A stretch of DNA of 64,000 nucleotides from Flavobacterium sp. LC2016-12 (GTDB lineage Bacteria > Bacteroidota > Bacteroidia > Flavobacteriales > Flavobacteriaceae). The notes under the pieces are model-generated. The model was given only the letters and a program-made list of their open reading frames with translations. It searched no databases and was not told the origin of the DNA. Shown piece after piece: positions 41,897 through 51,507 of this stretch. The stretch covers positions 33,195 to 97,194 of the forward strand of contig NZ_JADKPT010000017.1 of NCBI RefSeq assembly GCF_015351595.1, given 5' to 3'. How positions within the stretch are numbered: position 1 is the stretch's first letter; each line of letters begins with the position of its first letter. A program made the translations under genes and the position numbers.

Positions 41897-44728
41897 ATGA
41901 GAGTGTATTTGCTAATTATGTTGTTTTTCTGCGGCGCATCCTTTGCGCAGAATACAATTACTGGTTCTGTTACTGATCGTAATAAGCAACCTATTCCTGG
42001 AGTCAATGTTGTTATTGAAGGAGAGCGCACTGGTGTCTCGACTGATTTCGACGGCTCTTTTAAATTAACTACATCGGAAAAATTGCCTTTTACTATTAAG
42101 TTATCGGCCGTAGGGTTTACAACAAAAACGGTTAATGTTACTTCGGCAACCCAAAAAATTAGTGTAGTTTTAAATGACGAAGAGAATAAGCTTGATGAGA
42201 TTGTTGTTTCGGCTTCAAGAACTCCGGAGCGTGTTTTAGAATCTCCGGTTACCATCGAAAGAATGGGAATCCAGGATATTAAAAAAACAGCTTCGCCTTC
42301 TTTTTATGATGGTTTGGAGAATTTGAAAGAAGTACAAATGAATACTAGTAGTATGTCTTTTAAATCGATAAATACCAGAGGTTTTGCTACTGTTGCCAAT
42401 ACTCGTTTTATGCAATTGGTTGACGGAATGGATAATTCATCTCCTTTGTTGAACTTTGTTTTAGGAAATATGATTGGTGTTTCAGAAATCGATGTTCAGA
42501 GTGTTGAATTACTTCCGGGAGCATCGTCAGCTTTGTATGGTGCAAATGCTTTTAATGGAATTTTATTTATGAATAGTAAAAGCCCATTTACAAATCAGGG
42601 AATCTCGACTTATTTTAAATATGGTGCTACTTCCCAAGAGGCAGCAGGAACAAATACTTATTATGATTTTGGTATAAGATTCGCACATGCTTTTAATAAA
42701 TATTTTGCAGCTAAAGCAAACTTTACCTACATGCAGGCTACTGATTGGTACGCTACAGATTATAACGACAAGACTGTTGCGGGTATCGATAGAACAAATC
42801 CTGGTTATGATGGGATAAATGTGTATGGTGATGAAGCTGCGACTAATATTAAGGGAGTAGGGCAAAAATTAGAAGCTATGGGATTAATTCCTGCAGGTGC
42901 ATCTAACTTATTACCAAGTACAACTGTTAGTAGAACTGGGTATAACGAGATAGATCTTACTGATAATAAGGCATCAAATACAAAAATTGATTTTTCATTT
43001 CATGGAAGACCTTTTGGTGATGAGAGATTAGAAATTATTTGGCAAAGTAAGTTTGGTTTTGGGAATGCCGTTTACCAAGGTGCCAATAGATATTATTTGA
43101 ACGATTTTTTTATGCAACAGCATAAATTAGAGTTGAAAGGGAAAAACTTTTTCGTGAGAGGATATACAACATCTGAAGATGGTGGACATTCTTATGATAT
43201 GGTATTTACAGGTATTAATGTAAATAGAAAATGGAAAGATGATAATACGTGGTTTGGGCAATATGCCGGAGCCTTTATACAGGGAACATTAGGTGGTATG
43301 ACGCCAGAGCAGGCGCATGCAGCGGGTAGAGCAACGGCAGATACTGGTCGCTTTATGCCAGGAACGCAGCAATTTAAAACCGCATTCAATCAGGTTATTA
43401 ATGATGAAAGCGTATTGACTGGTTCTAAACTTGTTGATAATTCAAGAATATATCATTCTGATGCTAATTATAATTTTAGAGATATTATCAAATTTGCTGA
43501 AATTCAAGTTGGAGGATCTTTTAGATTATATGAATTAAATTCTCATGGCAGAATCTATACAGATGCAGATGGTCCTATTAATTATAATGAATATGGAGCA
43601 TACATGCAGTTAATGAAAAAATTTATGGATGACCGATTGAAATTTACAGGGTCTATTCGTTATGATAAATCTAAAAATTTCGATGGGAACATTTCTCCAA
43701 GATTATCTTTGGTTTATTCTGGCGGAGAGAAAAGAAATCATAATTTCAGAGGATCTTTTCAGACAGGTTTCAGAAATCCATCTACACAAGATCAATATAT
43801 AGGCTTTAATATTGGAAGCGCAGTGTTGATTGGATCTGCTCCTGACAATTTAGGAAGATTTAGTGAAACATTTAATCTTAGTGCCGAAGGTCAGTCATAT
43901 AGTGGTGGTAATACTACAAAAGATATGACAGGTTATGATGCATATGGAAACTCTTATGTAGCTAGTTCTGTAAGTGCTTTTGCTGCTATGGCAGGAACTA
44001 ATCCTGTTGAAGCTGCTAAATTGTTGAAAAAATCTAATGCTAATTATGTTAAACCAGAACAAGTAAAAGCTTTTGAATTAGGATACCGCGCCATTTTTGA
44101 AGGTTTCTCTATAGATCTTAATAGTTATTATAATATCTACAATGATTTTATTGGTAATCTAAATGTAATTTCTACTTACTATGGTAAAGCTCAGGATAAT
44201 CCAAATCTTGCCGGAGGACCTACAGATCCTGGTTTTCAATCGGTTCGTGCAATCCAAAACGGAGAGTATAGAACATATCAATTGTATACCAATTCAGACG
44301 TAGAGATTCATTCACTTGGATTTGGTGTTGGATTATCAAAGAAAATTATTGCTGGTTATGAGGTAGGATTAAATTATAATTACGCTCAGTTTGATTTTGA
44401 TCAAACAAAAGATCCGAGTTTTGAAGCAGGATTTAATACGCCTAAACACAGAATTAAAGGGTCTATTGGAAATGAAAAGGTATTTGAAAATTTCGGATTC
44501 AATGTTAGTGCGAGATGGAATAGTGAATATGAGTGGCAAGGAGGTTTTGCAGATGGTATTATTAAATCTGCTACTGTAATTGATGCACAAATTAATTATG
44601 CTTTGCCAAAATTAAAATCAGTTGTGAAATTAGGAGCGGCAAATATTGGAGGAAAAGAATATACTCAGGTAATTGGTGCCGGAGCAATCGGTCAGCAGTA
44701 TTTTGCTTCCTGGACAATCAATCCGTAA
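41897..44728 (+). CDS. TonB-dependent receptor with carboxypeptidase-regulatory-like N-terminus
   Basis: A 943-residue outer-membrane receptor. The signal peptide is MRVYLLIMLFFCGASFAQ. Residues about 20-105 are a CarboxypepD-regulatory-like domain (ITGSVTDRNKQPIPGVNVVI). The plug follows (about 115-230) with LPGASSALYGANAFNGILF, and the rest is the 22-strand barrel ending YFASWTINP. It imports a large or scarce ligand using TonB energy; there is no SusD lipoprotein next to it, so it is not a classical SusCD pair. A lipoprotein hydrolase gene lies 83 bp downstream. Ligand unknown. Confidence 0.94.
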   Translation: MRVYLLIMLFFCGASFAQNTITGSVTDRNKQPIPGVNVVIEGERTGVSTDFDGSFKLTTSEKLPFTIKLSAVGFTTKTVNVTSATQKISVVLNDEENKLDEIVVSASRTPERVLESPVTIERMGIQDIKKTASPSFYDGLENLKEVQMNTSSMSFKSINTRGFATVANTRFMQLVDGMDNSSPLLNFVLGNMIGVSEIDVQSVELLPGASSALYGANAFNGILFMNSKSPFTNQGISTYFKYGATSQEAAGTNTYYDFGIRFAHAFNKYFAAKANFTYMQATDWYATDYNDKTVAGIDRTNPGYDGINVYGDEAATNIKGVGQKLEAMGLIPAGASNLLPSTTVSRTGYNEIDLTDNKASNTKIDFSFHGRPFGDERLEIIWQSKFGFGNAVYQGANRYYLNDFFMQQHKLELKGKNFFVRGYTTSEDGGHSYDMVFTGINVNRKWKDDNTWFGQYAGAFIQGTLGGMTPEQAHAAGRATADTGRFMPGTQQFKTAFNQVINDESVLTGSKLVDNSRIYHSDANYNFRDIIKFAEIQVGGSFRLYELNSHGRIYTDADGPINYNEYGAYMQLMKKFMDDRLKFTGSIRYDKSKNFDGNISPRLSLVYSGGEKRNHNFRGSFQTGFRNPSTQDQYIGFNIGSAVLIGSAPDNLGRFSETFNLSAEGQSYSGGNTTKDMTGYDAYGNSYVASSVSAFAAMAGTNPVEAAKLLKKSNANYVKPEQVKAFELGYRAIFEGFSIDLNSYYNIYNDFIGNLNVISTYYGKAQDNPNLAGGPTDPGFQSVRAIQNGEYRTYQLYTNSDVEIHSLGFGVGLSKKIIAGYEVGLNYNYAQFDFDQTKDPSFEAGFNTPKHRIKGSIGNEKVFENFGFNVSARWNSEYEWQGGFADGIIKSATVIDAQINYALPKLKSVVKLGAANIGGKEYTQVIGAGAIGQQYFASWTINP

Positions 44729-44811
44729 TTACAAGTTTCAAATAAAAACAATGCGTTATTCGCTTTTCTCAAGAAAGAATTAGAAAGGAATAATTTTAAA
44801 ATATATAAATT

Positions 44812-46290
44812 ATGATAAAAAGTTTCAAATGGCTATTATTGGTTTCGTTGACCTTTGTAGCTTGTAATAGTGATGATAATATCACAGAAGTAGTTGATTC
44901 GTCTGATGGTCAGCCTTTAACTTCTGGTTCTGCTGATTTTGCCAATTATGTTGCTTTGGGTGATTCCTTTGCAGCTGGTTTCAGTGATAATGCGTTATTT
45001 ATTAAAGGGCAACAAGGAGCGTACACGAATATTATTGCTCAGCAATTTGCCTTAATAACTAATGCAACTTTTAAAACTCCGCTTACTAATGATAACATTG
45101 GTGGATTATTATTAGGTGGAAATGTTATTAGTGGGCCGCGTTTATATTTTAACGGAAAAGCTCCTGTTCCTGTAGATGGAGTACCAACAACAGAAGTTAC
45201 TACTCACCTTTCAGGGAATTTTAATAATTTAGGAGTTCCGGGGGCCAGAAGTTATCACTTAGTTGCTGCTGGTTATGGGAATGTGGCTGGAGTAGCAACA
45301 GGAAAAGCAAATCCTTATTTTGCGAGATTTGCAAGTTCGCCAAATACAACAGTTTTGGCTGACGCAATTGCACAATCACCTACTTTTTTCTCTTTGTGGA
45401 TTGGAGGAAATGATGTTTTAGGATATGCGACATCAGGAGGTTCGGGGAAAGACCAAACAGGTAATATGGATCCGTCGACTTATTCGGGCAGTGATATTAC
45501 TGATCCGACAGTTTTTAAAACGGTTTATACTAATATAATAAATGGATTAACAGCTAAAGGGGCAAAAGGTGTAATAGCAAACTTGCCAAATATTACATCG
45601 TTACCTTATTTTACAACTGTACCTTATAATCCTGTAGGGTTGACAGCAGATAAAGCAGCTCAATTAAATGCCGGATACGCAGCTTACAATGGGGGCTTGC
45701 AGCAAATGAAGGCTTTAGGTTTGTTGACTGCAGATGAAGTTGCAAAAAGAACAGTAAACTTTGTAACAGGAAATAATCCTGTAGTAGTTGTGGATAGTTA
45801 TTTAACGAATCTTTCTGCTTATGGACTTCCTTCGTACAGACAAGCAACAAAAGATGATTTAGTAGTTTTGACAGCTATGAATTTTATCGGAACACTTGTA
45901 GACGAAGATCCAACAAAGGTAAATGGAGTTTCAGTGCCTTTGGCAGATAAATGGGTGTTGACAAAAGATGAAGTTGCTGAAGTAGCAAAAGCAACTAAGT
46001 CCTATAATGAAACTATTAAAGAAGTAGCTACGGCAAAAAACTTAGCTATATTAGATACAGAAATTCTTATGACACAAATAGCGGGTGCTGGGATTACGGC
46101 TAATGGATTTACAATGAAATCTACATTTGTAACAGGAGGAACTTTTTCTTTAGACGGAGTTCACCCGTCGCCAAGAGGATATGCTCTGATTGCTAATAAG
46201 TTTATAGAGGTTATCAATGCTAAGTATGGATCAAACTTAAACGGAGTTAATATAGGTAATTATCCGGTTATGTTTCCTAAAGTATTATAA
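44812..46290 (+). CDS. SGNH/GDSL-family lipoprotein hydrolase
   Basis: A 492-residue outer-membrane-type lipoprotein: LTFVAC lipobox (C18), then NSDDN. SGNH blocks are complete: ALGDSFAAG with Ser52, LGVPGA (block II), WIGGNDVLG near 200 and DGVHPSPRG near 450 with catalytic Asp and His. It should hydrolyse an ester of a lipid or an acylated sugar at the cell surface. Directly downstream of the TonB receptor, so the product may be imported through it. The insert between blocks III and V is longer than usual. Confidence 0.9.
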   Translation: MIKSFKWLLLVSLTFVACNSDDNITEVVDSSDGQPLTSGSADFANYVALGDSFAAGFSDNALFIKGQQGAYTNIIAQQFALITNATFKTPLTNDNIGGLLLGGNVISGPRLYFNGKAPVPVDGVPTTEVTTHLSGNFNNLGVPGARSYHLVAAGYGNVAGVATGKANPYFARFASSPNTTVLADAIAQSPTFFSLWIGGNDVLGYATSGGSGKDQTGNMDPSTYSGSDITDPTVFKTVYTNIINGLTAKGAKGVIANLPNITSLPYFTTVPYNPVGLTADKAAQLNAGYAAYNGGLQQMKALGLLTADEVAKRTVNFVTGNNPVVVVDSYLTNLSAYGLPSYRQATKDDLVVLTAMNFIGTLVDEDPTKVNGVSVPLADKWVLTKDEVAEVAKATKSYNETIKEVATAKNLAILDTEILMTQIAGAGITANGFTMKSTFVTGGTFSLDGVHPSPRGYALIANKFIEVINAKYGSNLNGVNIGNYPVMFPKVL

Positions 46291-46310
46291 TAAAGCCAAT
46301 TTTTTTTAGT

Positions 46311-46348
46311 AAGAAAGTCACTCGTTTCCAAAATGCAGTGGCTTTTTT
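46311..46348 (+). terminator. Weak terminator after SGNH gene
   Basis: AAAGTCACTCG and GCAGTGGCTTT form an imperfect stem, followed by a T-run. Confidence 0.5.
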
Positions 46349-46436
46349 TATTTCCATAAAAAAATGCTATTTTAGATATTTTAAGCCTGTCTTTTAGGAA
46401 TCAAACAAAATCATAGTATTTTTTATGAAAAAAAAA

Positions 46437-46466
46437 TTGATTTTATATTTTAAAAAATTATCTTTG
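46437..46466 (+). promoter_or_regulatory. Promoter of atpD-atpC (TTG-N19-TATCTTTG)
   Basis: TTG at 46437-46439 and TATCTTTG at 46459-46466 are separated by 19 bp, an exact Bacteroidota -33/-7 promoter. A leader of about 55 nt precedes atpD. Confidence 0.68.
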
Positions 46467-46527
46467 CGCTCTGAAAAAAGAGGTATTTTCGATAAACCTA
46501 AATAGCTATTTAATAAATACATAAGTA

Positions 46528-48039
46528 ATGTCAAAAGTAATAGGAAAAGTTGCTCAAATCATTGGACCAGTAGTTGACGTAGTTTTCAACGGTAAGGATG
46601 TTGAACTTCCAAAAATTTATGATTCACTAGAAGTCACTAAAAAAGATGGAACTTTATTAGTTCTAGAAGTACAATCTCACATTGGAGAAAACACTGTTCG
46701 TACAATCTCTATGGACTCTACAGACGGTTTGTCTAGAGGATATGAAGTAGTTGGAACTGGTAATCCAATCCAAATGCCAATCGGTCCAGATGTATATGGA
46801 AGATTATTCAATGTAATTGGAGATGCAATTGATGGTTTAGGAAACTTGCCAAAAACAGGAGAAAACGGTTTGTCTATTCACAGACAAGCTCCTAAATTTG
46901 AAGATTTATCAACTTCATCAGAAGTTTTATTCACAGGTATTAAAGTAATCGATTTGATTGAGCCTTACGCAAAAGGAGGTAAAATTGGATTGTTTGGTGG
47001 TGCCGGTGTTGGTAAAACAGTATTGATTCAGGAGTTGATCAACAATATCGCAAAAGGTCACGGTGGACTTTCAGTATTCGCAGGAGTAGGTGAAAGAACA
47101 CGTGAAGGAAATGACTTACTTCGTGAGATGTTAGAGTCAGGAATTATTAAATATGGTGATGATTTCATGCACTCTATGGAGAATGGAGGATGGGATTTAT
47201 CTAAAGTAGATATGCCAGGAATGAGAGAGTCTAAAGCTACTTTCGTTTTCGGACAAATGAATGAGCCTCCTGGAGCTCGTGCACGTGTGGCACTTTCAGG
47301 ATTATCTATCGCTGAATATTTCCGTGATGGAGCTGGAACTGATCAAGGTAAAGACGTATTGTTTTTCGTTGATAACATCTTCCGTTTTACACAAGCAGGT
47401 TCTGAAGTATCAGCACTTTTAGGTCGTATGCCTTCTGCAGTAGGATACCAACCAACTCTAGCAACGGAGATGGGAGCTATGCAAGAGCGTATTACATCTA
47501 CAAACAAAGGATCTATTACATCTGTACAGGCAGTTTACGTTCCTGCGGATGACTTAACTGACCCGGCACCGGCAACAACGTTTGCTCACTTAGATGCTAC
47601 TACTGTATTGTCTCGTAAAATTGCTGAGTTAGGTATTTATCCTGCGGTTGACCCGTTAGATTCTACTTCAAGAATTTTGACTCCTCAAATTTTAGGAAAT
47701 GAGCACTACGACTGTGCACAAAGAGTAAAAGAGATTCTTCAAAAATACAAACAATTGCAAGATATTATTGCGATCCTTGGTATGGAAGAGTTATCTGAAG
47801 AAGATAAATTATCTGTATCAAGAGCACGTCGTGTTCAACGTTTCTTATCTCAGCCTTTCCACGTAGCGGAGCAATTTACAGGTATTCCTGGAGTTTTGGT
47901 TGACATTAAAGATACTATCAAAGGATTCAACATGATTATCGACGGTGAGTTAGATCATCTTCCTGAAGCAGCTTTCAACTTGAAAGGTTCTATTCAGGAT
48001 GCTATCGAAGCTGGAGAAAAAATGTTAGCTGAAGCATAA
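46528..48039 (+). CDS. atpD: F-type ATP synthase subunit beta
   Basis: A 503-residue catalytic subunit of F1. Walker A is GGAGVGKTVLI near 155. The ATP-synthase signature PAVDPLDSTS and the catalytic-site sequence GERTREGND are present. The DELSEED-like segment reads MEELSEEDKLSV. Length is normal for Bacteroidota. Codon use is biased toward highly expressed codons. It is followed by atpC; the other ATP synthase genes are not here, as is usual in this phylum. Confidence 0.98.
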   Translation: MSKVIGKVAQIIGPVVDVVFNGKDVELPKIYDSLEVTKKDGTLLVLEVQSHIGENTVRTISMDSTDGLSRGYEVVGTGNPIQMPIGPDVYGRLFNVIGDAIDGLGNLPKTGENGLSIHRQAPKFEDLSTSSEVLFTGIKVIDLIEPYAKGGKIGLFGGAGVGKTVLIQELINNIAKGHGGLSVFAGVGERTREGNDLLREMLESGIIKYGDDFMHSMENGGWDLSKVDMPGMRESKATFVFGQMNEPPGARARVALSGLSIAEYFRDGAGTDQGKDVLFFVDNIFRFTQAGSEVSALLGRMPSAVGYQPTLATEMGAMQERITSTNKGSITSVQAVYVPADDLTDPAPATTFAHLDATTVLSRKIAELGIYPAVDPLDSTSRILTPQILGNEHYDCAQRVKEILQKYKQLQDIIAILGMEELSEEDKLSVSRARRVQRFLSQPFHVAEQFTGIPGVLVDIKDTIKGFNMIIDGELDHLPEAAFNLKGSIQDAIEAGEKMLAEA

Positions 48040-48065
48040 TAATCAAGCAGAGCTTGATAAAATCA

Positions 48066-48130
48066 AAAAAATAAAAATTCCAAATTCCAAGATTGGGATT
48101 TGGAATTTTATAATTTGGAATTTTAAAAAA
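48066..48130. repeat. AAATTCCAA-type inverted repeat between atpD and atpC
   Basis: AAATTCCAAATTCCAAGATT faces GGGATTTGGAATTTTATAAT and TTGGAATTTTA. It may act as an RNA hairpin inside the atpD-atpC transcript and set the relative amounts of the two subunits. The family recurs after proC (21575). Confidence 0.75.
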
Positions 48131-48135
48131 CAGTT

Positions 48136-48417
48136 ATGATTTTAGAAATAGTATCACCAGAAGCAAAATTATTTTCAGGAGAAGTAACATCAGTTACATT
48201 GCCTGGAGTTGATGGAAGCTTTCAAATATTGAATCACCATGCTCCTATTGTTTCTATTCTAGAAAAAGGAACTATTAAAATTGCAGCTACAAGTTTCAAT
48301 TTTTCTAAAGAGGTAGCAGGTAAATTCACGAAAGTAAATGACCAGACTTATACATTAGAGATCACGTCAGGTACTATCGAAATGAAAGACAATAAGATTA
48401 TTGTTTTAGTTGACTAA
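48136..48417 (+). CDS. atpC: F-type ATP synthase subunit epsilon
   Basis: A 93-residue short-form epsilon subunit: MILEIVSPEAKLFSGEV is the N-terminal sandwich, and LPGVDGSFQILNHHAPIVS is the conserved loop. The C-terminal helical hairpin of long epsilon subunits is missing, as in many Bacteroidota. Second gene after atpD. A strong terminator follows. Confidence 0.94.
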   Translation: MILEIVSPEAKLFSGEVTSVTLPGVDGSFQILNHHAPIVSILEKGTIKIAATSFNFSKEVAGKFTKVNDQTYTLEITSGTIEMKDNKIIVLVD

Positions 48418-48434
48418 AACAATTTGAAATAAAG

Positions 48435-48470
48435 GAAAAAGCCAAACAGAAATGTTTGGCTTTTTTTTTC
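48435..48470 (+). terminator. Terminator of atpD-atpC
   Basis: AAAAAGCCAAACA and TGTTTGGCTTTTT pair and are followed by a T-run. Confidence 0.9.
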
Positions 48471-48514
48471 TAGCCCTTAAAGATTAAGTTTTATGCCATT
48501 TATTTTCAATTTCA

Positions 48515-48522
48515 TAACTTTG
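48515..48522 (+). promoter_or_regulatory. Putative -7 box for bioF, giving an almost leaderless mRNA
   Basis: TAACTTTG fits TAnnTTTG and lies only 5 bp before the ATG of bioF at 48528. Confidence 0.4.
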
Positions 48523-48527
48523 CTTTT

Positions 48528-49664
48528 ATGAAATTACCTGAAAATCTTATTCAAAAGCTTGAAATCAGAAAGCAAAATAATGCGTTAAGACAATTGCCAA
48601 GTTTTAATAATCTTGTCGACTTTTCTTCAAATGATTATGTTGGCTTTTCAAGATCTGAGGCAATTTTTAAATTAGCGCATCATTATTTAATCGAAAACGA
48701 GATTATTCAAAATGGCGCGACAGGTTCCCGTTTAATTTCGGGTAATCATTCTTTATATCAAATTGCAGAAACTTTCATTGCTGAATTTCACGACGCTGAG
48801 TCGGCTTTAATTTTTAATTCGGGTTACGATGTCAATGTTGGTTTTTTTAGTGCTGTACCGCAGCGAAATGATGTTATTTTATATGATGAACTAAGTCATG
48901 CTTCTATTCGGGACGGGATCACAATGTCAAATGCTAAATCATATAAATTTATTCATAACGATTTTGATGATTTAGAGCGACTCATCTTAAAATTTCGTAA
49001 TTCAAATATCTACGTCGTTACTGAAACCGTTTTTTCTATGGACGGTGATAGTCCAAACATGGAAGAATTGGTTGCGCTTTCTGAAAAACACAATTGTTAT
49101 TTGGTTGTCGATGAAGCCCACACGTTAGGTGTTTTCGGAGAAAAAGGGGAGGGCTTAACACAATACCTGAATTTACACCAAAGAATTTTTGCCCGAATTA
49201 TGACTTTCGGAAAGGGTTTGGGGTGTCATGGAGCCGTAGTTTTGGGAAGCACTGACCTTAAAGAATATCTGGTAAACTTCGCCCGAAGTTTTATTTATAC
49301 GACAGGTTTGTCTCCACATTCAGTAGCGACAATTTTAGTAGCGTATCAGCATTTAGATATTGAAAAGATAAATATTGAGAAACTTCGTCAAAATATAGTG
49401 TTCTTTAATCAGCAGAAAAATTTATTAGGCTTAAAGCCGATGTTTGTTAGAAGCAAATCTGCCATTCAGTCGGCGATTGTTCCTGGTAATGAAAAAGTAA
49501 AACAATTAGCACAACAGCTACAAGATAAAGGTTTTGATGTAAAACCAATTCTGTCACCAACCGTTCCGGAAGGTCAGGAACGCCTTCGTTTTTGTATTCA
49601 TAGCTATAATTCTGAAGAAGAAATTAATCAGGTTTTAGAGTTTCTGAGAGATTTTGTTTTTTAA
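48528..49664 (+). CDS. bioF: 8-amino-7-oxononanoate synthase
   Basis: A 378-residue PLP enzyme that condenses pimeloyl-thioester with alanine, the first ring-building step of biotin synthesis. Signatures: NDYVGFSR, GATGSRLISGNHSLY, VVDEAHTLGVFGEKGEG, and the PLP lysine in MTFGKGLGCHGA (about 229). The full C-terminal domain is present. It starts the bio cluster, separated by about 2.4 kb of other genes from bioD and bioA. Confidence 0.95.
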   Translation: MKLPENLIQKLEIRKQNNALRQLPSFNNLVDFSSNDYVGFSRSEAIFKLAHHYLIENEIIQNGATGSRLISGNHSLYQIAETFIAEFHDAESALIFNSGYDVNVGFFSAVPQRNDVILYDELSHASIRDGITMSNAKSYKFIHNDFDDLERLILKFRNSNIYVVTETVFSMDGDSPNMEELVALSEKHNCYLVVDEAHTLGVFGEKGEGLTQYLNLHQRIFARIMTFGKGLGCHGAVVLGSTDLKEYLVNFARSFIYTTGLSPHSVATILVAYQHLDIEKINIEKLRQNIVFFNQQKNLLGLKPMFVRSKSAIQSAIVPGNEKVKQLAQQLQDKGFDVKPILSPTVPEGQERLRFCIHSYNSEEEINQVLEFLRDFVF

Positions 49665-49667
49665 AGA

Positions 49668-49772
49668 TTATTTCACGGAGATTCACGAAGTATGCGCAGA
49701 GATACACAGAGATACACAGAGAATAAATTTTGTGAATCTCTGTTTTTTTTTGTGGATCTCTGTGAAATAAAA
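49668..49772. repeat. CACAGAGATACACAGAG-type palindrome
   Basis: TTTCACGGAGATTCACGAAG and three tandem CAGAGATACA units face TTTGTGAATCTCTG and TGTGGATCTCTGTGAAATAA. It forms a long hairpin directly after bioF. Confidence 0.85.
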
Positions 49773-49888
49773 ATAATAACTTCTCTTATCTCTTGTATTT
49801 CCTCACTTGTAAAGAAATTTTTAAATTTTTTGTAACGTTTTGATTATTCGATTACTTACAAGTCGTAATCAAATAAACCAAAACAATT

Positions 49889-50083
49889 ATGAAAACAATA
49901 ACCGCTTCAGTAAAAAAAATCATTTGTAATGTATTGCTTTTTTTAACATCATTGCAAGTAACTTATTCGTTGGTAAATCACTATGTATATGGTAAGCCAT
50001 ATCCTCGTCTTTTTATTATTATTGTTTGTTTACTTGTAGCAATTTTTGCTTCGATAAAAAGAGAAAAATATAGTAAGCAATAA
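49889..50083 (+). CDS. Small two-helix membrane protein
   Basis: A 64-residue protein with two hydrophobic segments, residues about 12-28 and 43-57, and a basic C-terminus (KREKYSKQ). No family is recognised. It lies 49 bp before the GumN gene and may be cotranscribed with it. Confidence 0.6.
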   Translation: MKTITASVKKIICNVLLFLTSLQVTYSLVNHYVYGKPYPRLFIIIVCLLVAIFASIKREKYSKQ

Positions 50084-50132
50084 GAGGAGTTTTAATCATC
50101 AAATCAATCAATAACTTTAATCAATCAATCAA

Positions 50133-50996
50133 ATGAAAAATTTATTTAAATCCATTGTTACAGCTATCGCAATTATTTTTAGTTTGTCAAATCAGGCACA
50201 AACAAAATCTCCAAAACTTGAAAACTCACTTTTATGGGAAGTTTCCGGAAATGGACTAGAAAAGCCTTCTTACTTGTATGGAACCATTCATATGATTTGT
50301 GGAAGCGATTATTTTTTGTCTGAAAAAGCAAAAAAAGCATTCGAATCTTCAAATAAATTAGTATTAGAAATCAATTTTTCGGATCCAAACGAAATGAGTG
50401 ATATCCAAAAAATGGCAATGGGAAAAGAACCTCTAAGTAAAAAGTTAAGCCCTGAACAATTGTCGCGATTAGATGCGATTTTGAAAAAAGAAACGGGAAT
50501 GACGGTGCAGCAAGTTGACGGTTTTAGTCTGATGACAGTAATGAGTTTAATCTCCATGAAAAGTTTTGGTTGTACCGATTTGAAATTTTACGAAATGGAA
50601 TTTATTGAACAGGCTAAAAAAAGAAATATCGAAGTAGGCGGTCTAGAAACTGTTAAGTCTCAATTTTCAATTCTTGAAAACGCCTATTCTAACGATGAAA
50701 TGATTGACTTGCTAAATGAGTCAACTCCGGAAGAAACGGCTAAATTAGTATCGCTTTATAAAGGGGAGAATGTGGATGGAGCCTATGCGCTTGCCACAGA
50801 TTTGAAATTTACCAGCGAGAAAACAAAAAAAGCGATTCTTGATGATCGAAATAAAAATTGGGTAAAAGATATGCCTGAAGTAATGAAAAAAGAAAGTGTA
50901 TTTTTTGCGGTTGGAGCAGCTCATTTAGGAGGAGAAGAAGGGGTAATTAATTTGTTAAGAAAATCAGGATATAAAGTAAAACCAATATTGAAATAA
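50133..50996 (+). CDS. TraB/GumN family protein
   Basis: A 287-residue exported protein with signal peptide MKNLFKSIVTAIAIIFSLSNQAQ. The GumN/TraB signature is complete: SYLYGTIHM (H53), the EIN segment, ETVKSQFSILE in the middle, and VGAAHLGGEEGV near the end. TraB/Tiki relatives are putative metalloproteases. It sits 7 bp before the ECF sigma factor gene, within the interrupted biotin cluster. Substrate unknown. Confidence 0.92.
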   Translation: MKNLFKSIVTAIAIIFSLSNQAQTKSPKLENSLLWEVSGNGLEKPSYLYGTIHMICGSDYFLSEKAKKAFESSNKLVLEINFSDPNEMSDIQKMAMGKEPLSKKLSPEQLSRLDAILKKETGMTVQQVDGFSLMTVMSLISMKSFGCTDLKFYEMEFIEQAKKRNIEVGGLETVKSQFSILENAYSNDEMIDLLNESTPEETAKLVSLYKGENVDGAYALATDLKFTSEKTKKAILDDRNKNWVKDMPEVMKKESVFFAVGAAHLGGEEGVINLLRKSGYKVKPILK

Positions 50997-51003
50997 GATT
51001 GTT

Positions 51004-51507
51004 TTGAAAGAAAAAGAGCAAGAATTTTTAAACCGGATAGAAAACCACAAAGGTATTTTGTACAAAGTCTCTAAGATGTACATGGATAATCATGATGATC
51101 AACAGGATTTGTTTCAGGAAATTGTTTGTCAGCTTTGGAAGTCGTATGATACTTTTCGGAATGAAAGTCAGTTTTCTACCTGGATGTATCGGGTTGCAGT
51201 AAATACCGCTATCGTTTTCCTGAGAAAAGAAAAGCGTAAAGTTGATAAATATGAAATTGCTTCAGAGAACATTAAGGATGATGAGGGCGATTCGCATATC
51301 AAAGAAAGCCAGCTTGATCATTTTTATAAAGCAGTTCAGAAATTGGAAAAAATTGACAAAGCGATTATTTTCTATCAGTTGGAAGGGTTTTCTCATAAAG
51401 AAATTGGAGAGAATCTTGGGGTTTCTGAGGGAAATGCCCGTGTAAAACTAAACAGAGCAAAAGAAAAATTAAAAGAAATTATTAAAAATCAAGGATATGG
51501 ATTTTAA
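51004..51507 (+). CDS. ECF-type RNA polymerase sigma factor
   Basis: A 167-residue sigma-70 family factor. It starts at TTG, 51004. Region 2 (about 15-80) has MYMDNHDDQQDLFQEIVCQL and FSTWMYRVAVNTA. Region 4 (about 115-165) has the helix-turn-helix FSHKEIGENLGVSEGNARVK. There is no region 3. Its stop overlaps the start of the next gene by 11 bp, the usual arrangement with a cognate membrane anti-sigma factor. Target promoters are not visible. Confidence 0.93.
   Translation: MKEKEQEFLNRIENHKGILYKVSKMYMDNHDDQQDLFQEIVCQLWKSYDTFRNESQFSTWMYRVAVNTAIVFLRKEKRKVDKYEIASENIKDDEGDSHIKESQLDHFYKAVQKLEKIDKAIIFYQLEGFSHKEIGENLGVSEGNARVKLNRAKEKLKEIIKNQGYGF

Noticed and set aside
41554..42255. 233-codon minus-strand frame across the glmS end and TonB receptor start
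   Set aside because: It overlaps the glmS terminator and two well-supported genes and encodes a low-complexity basic stretch in its middle.
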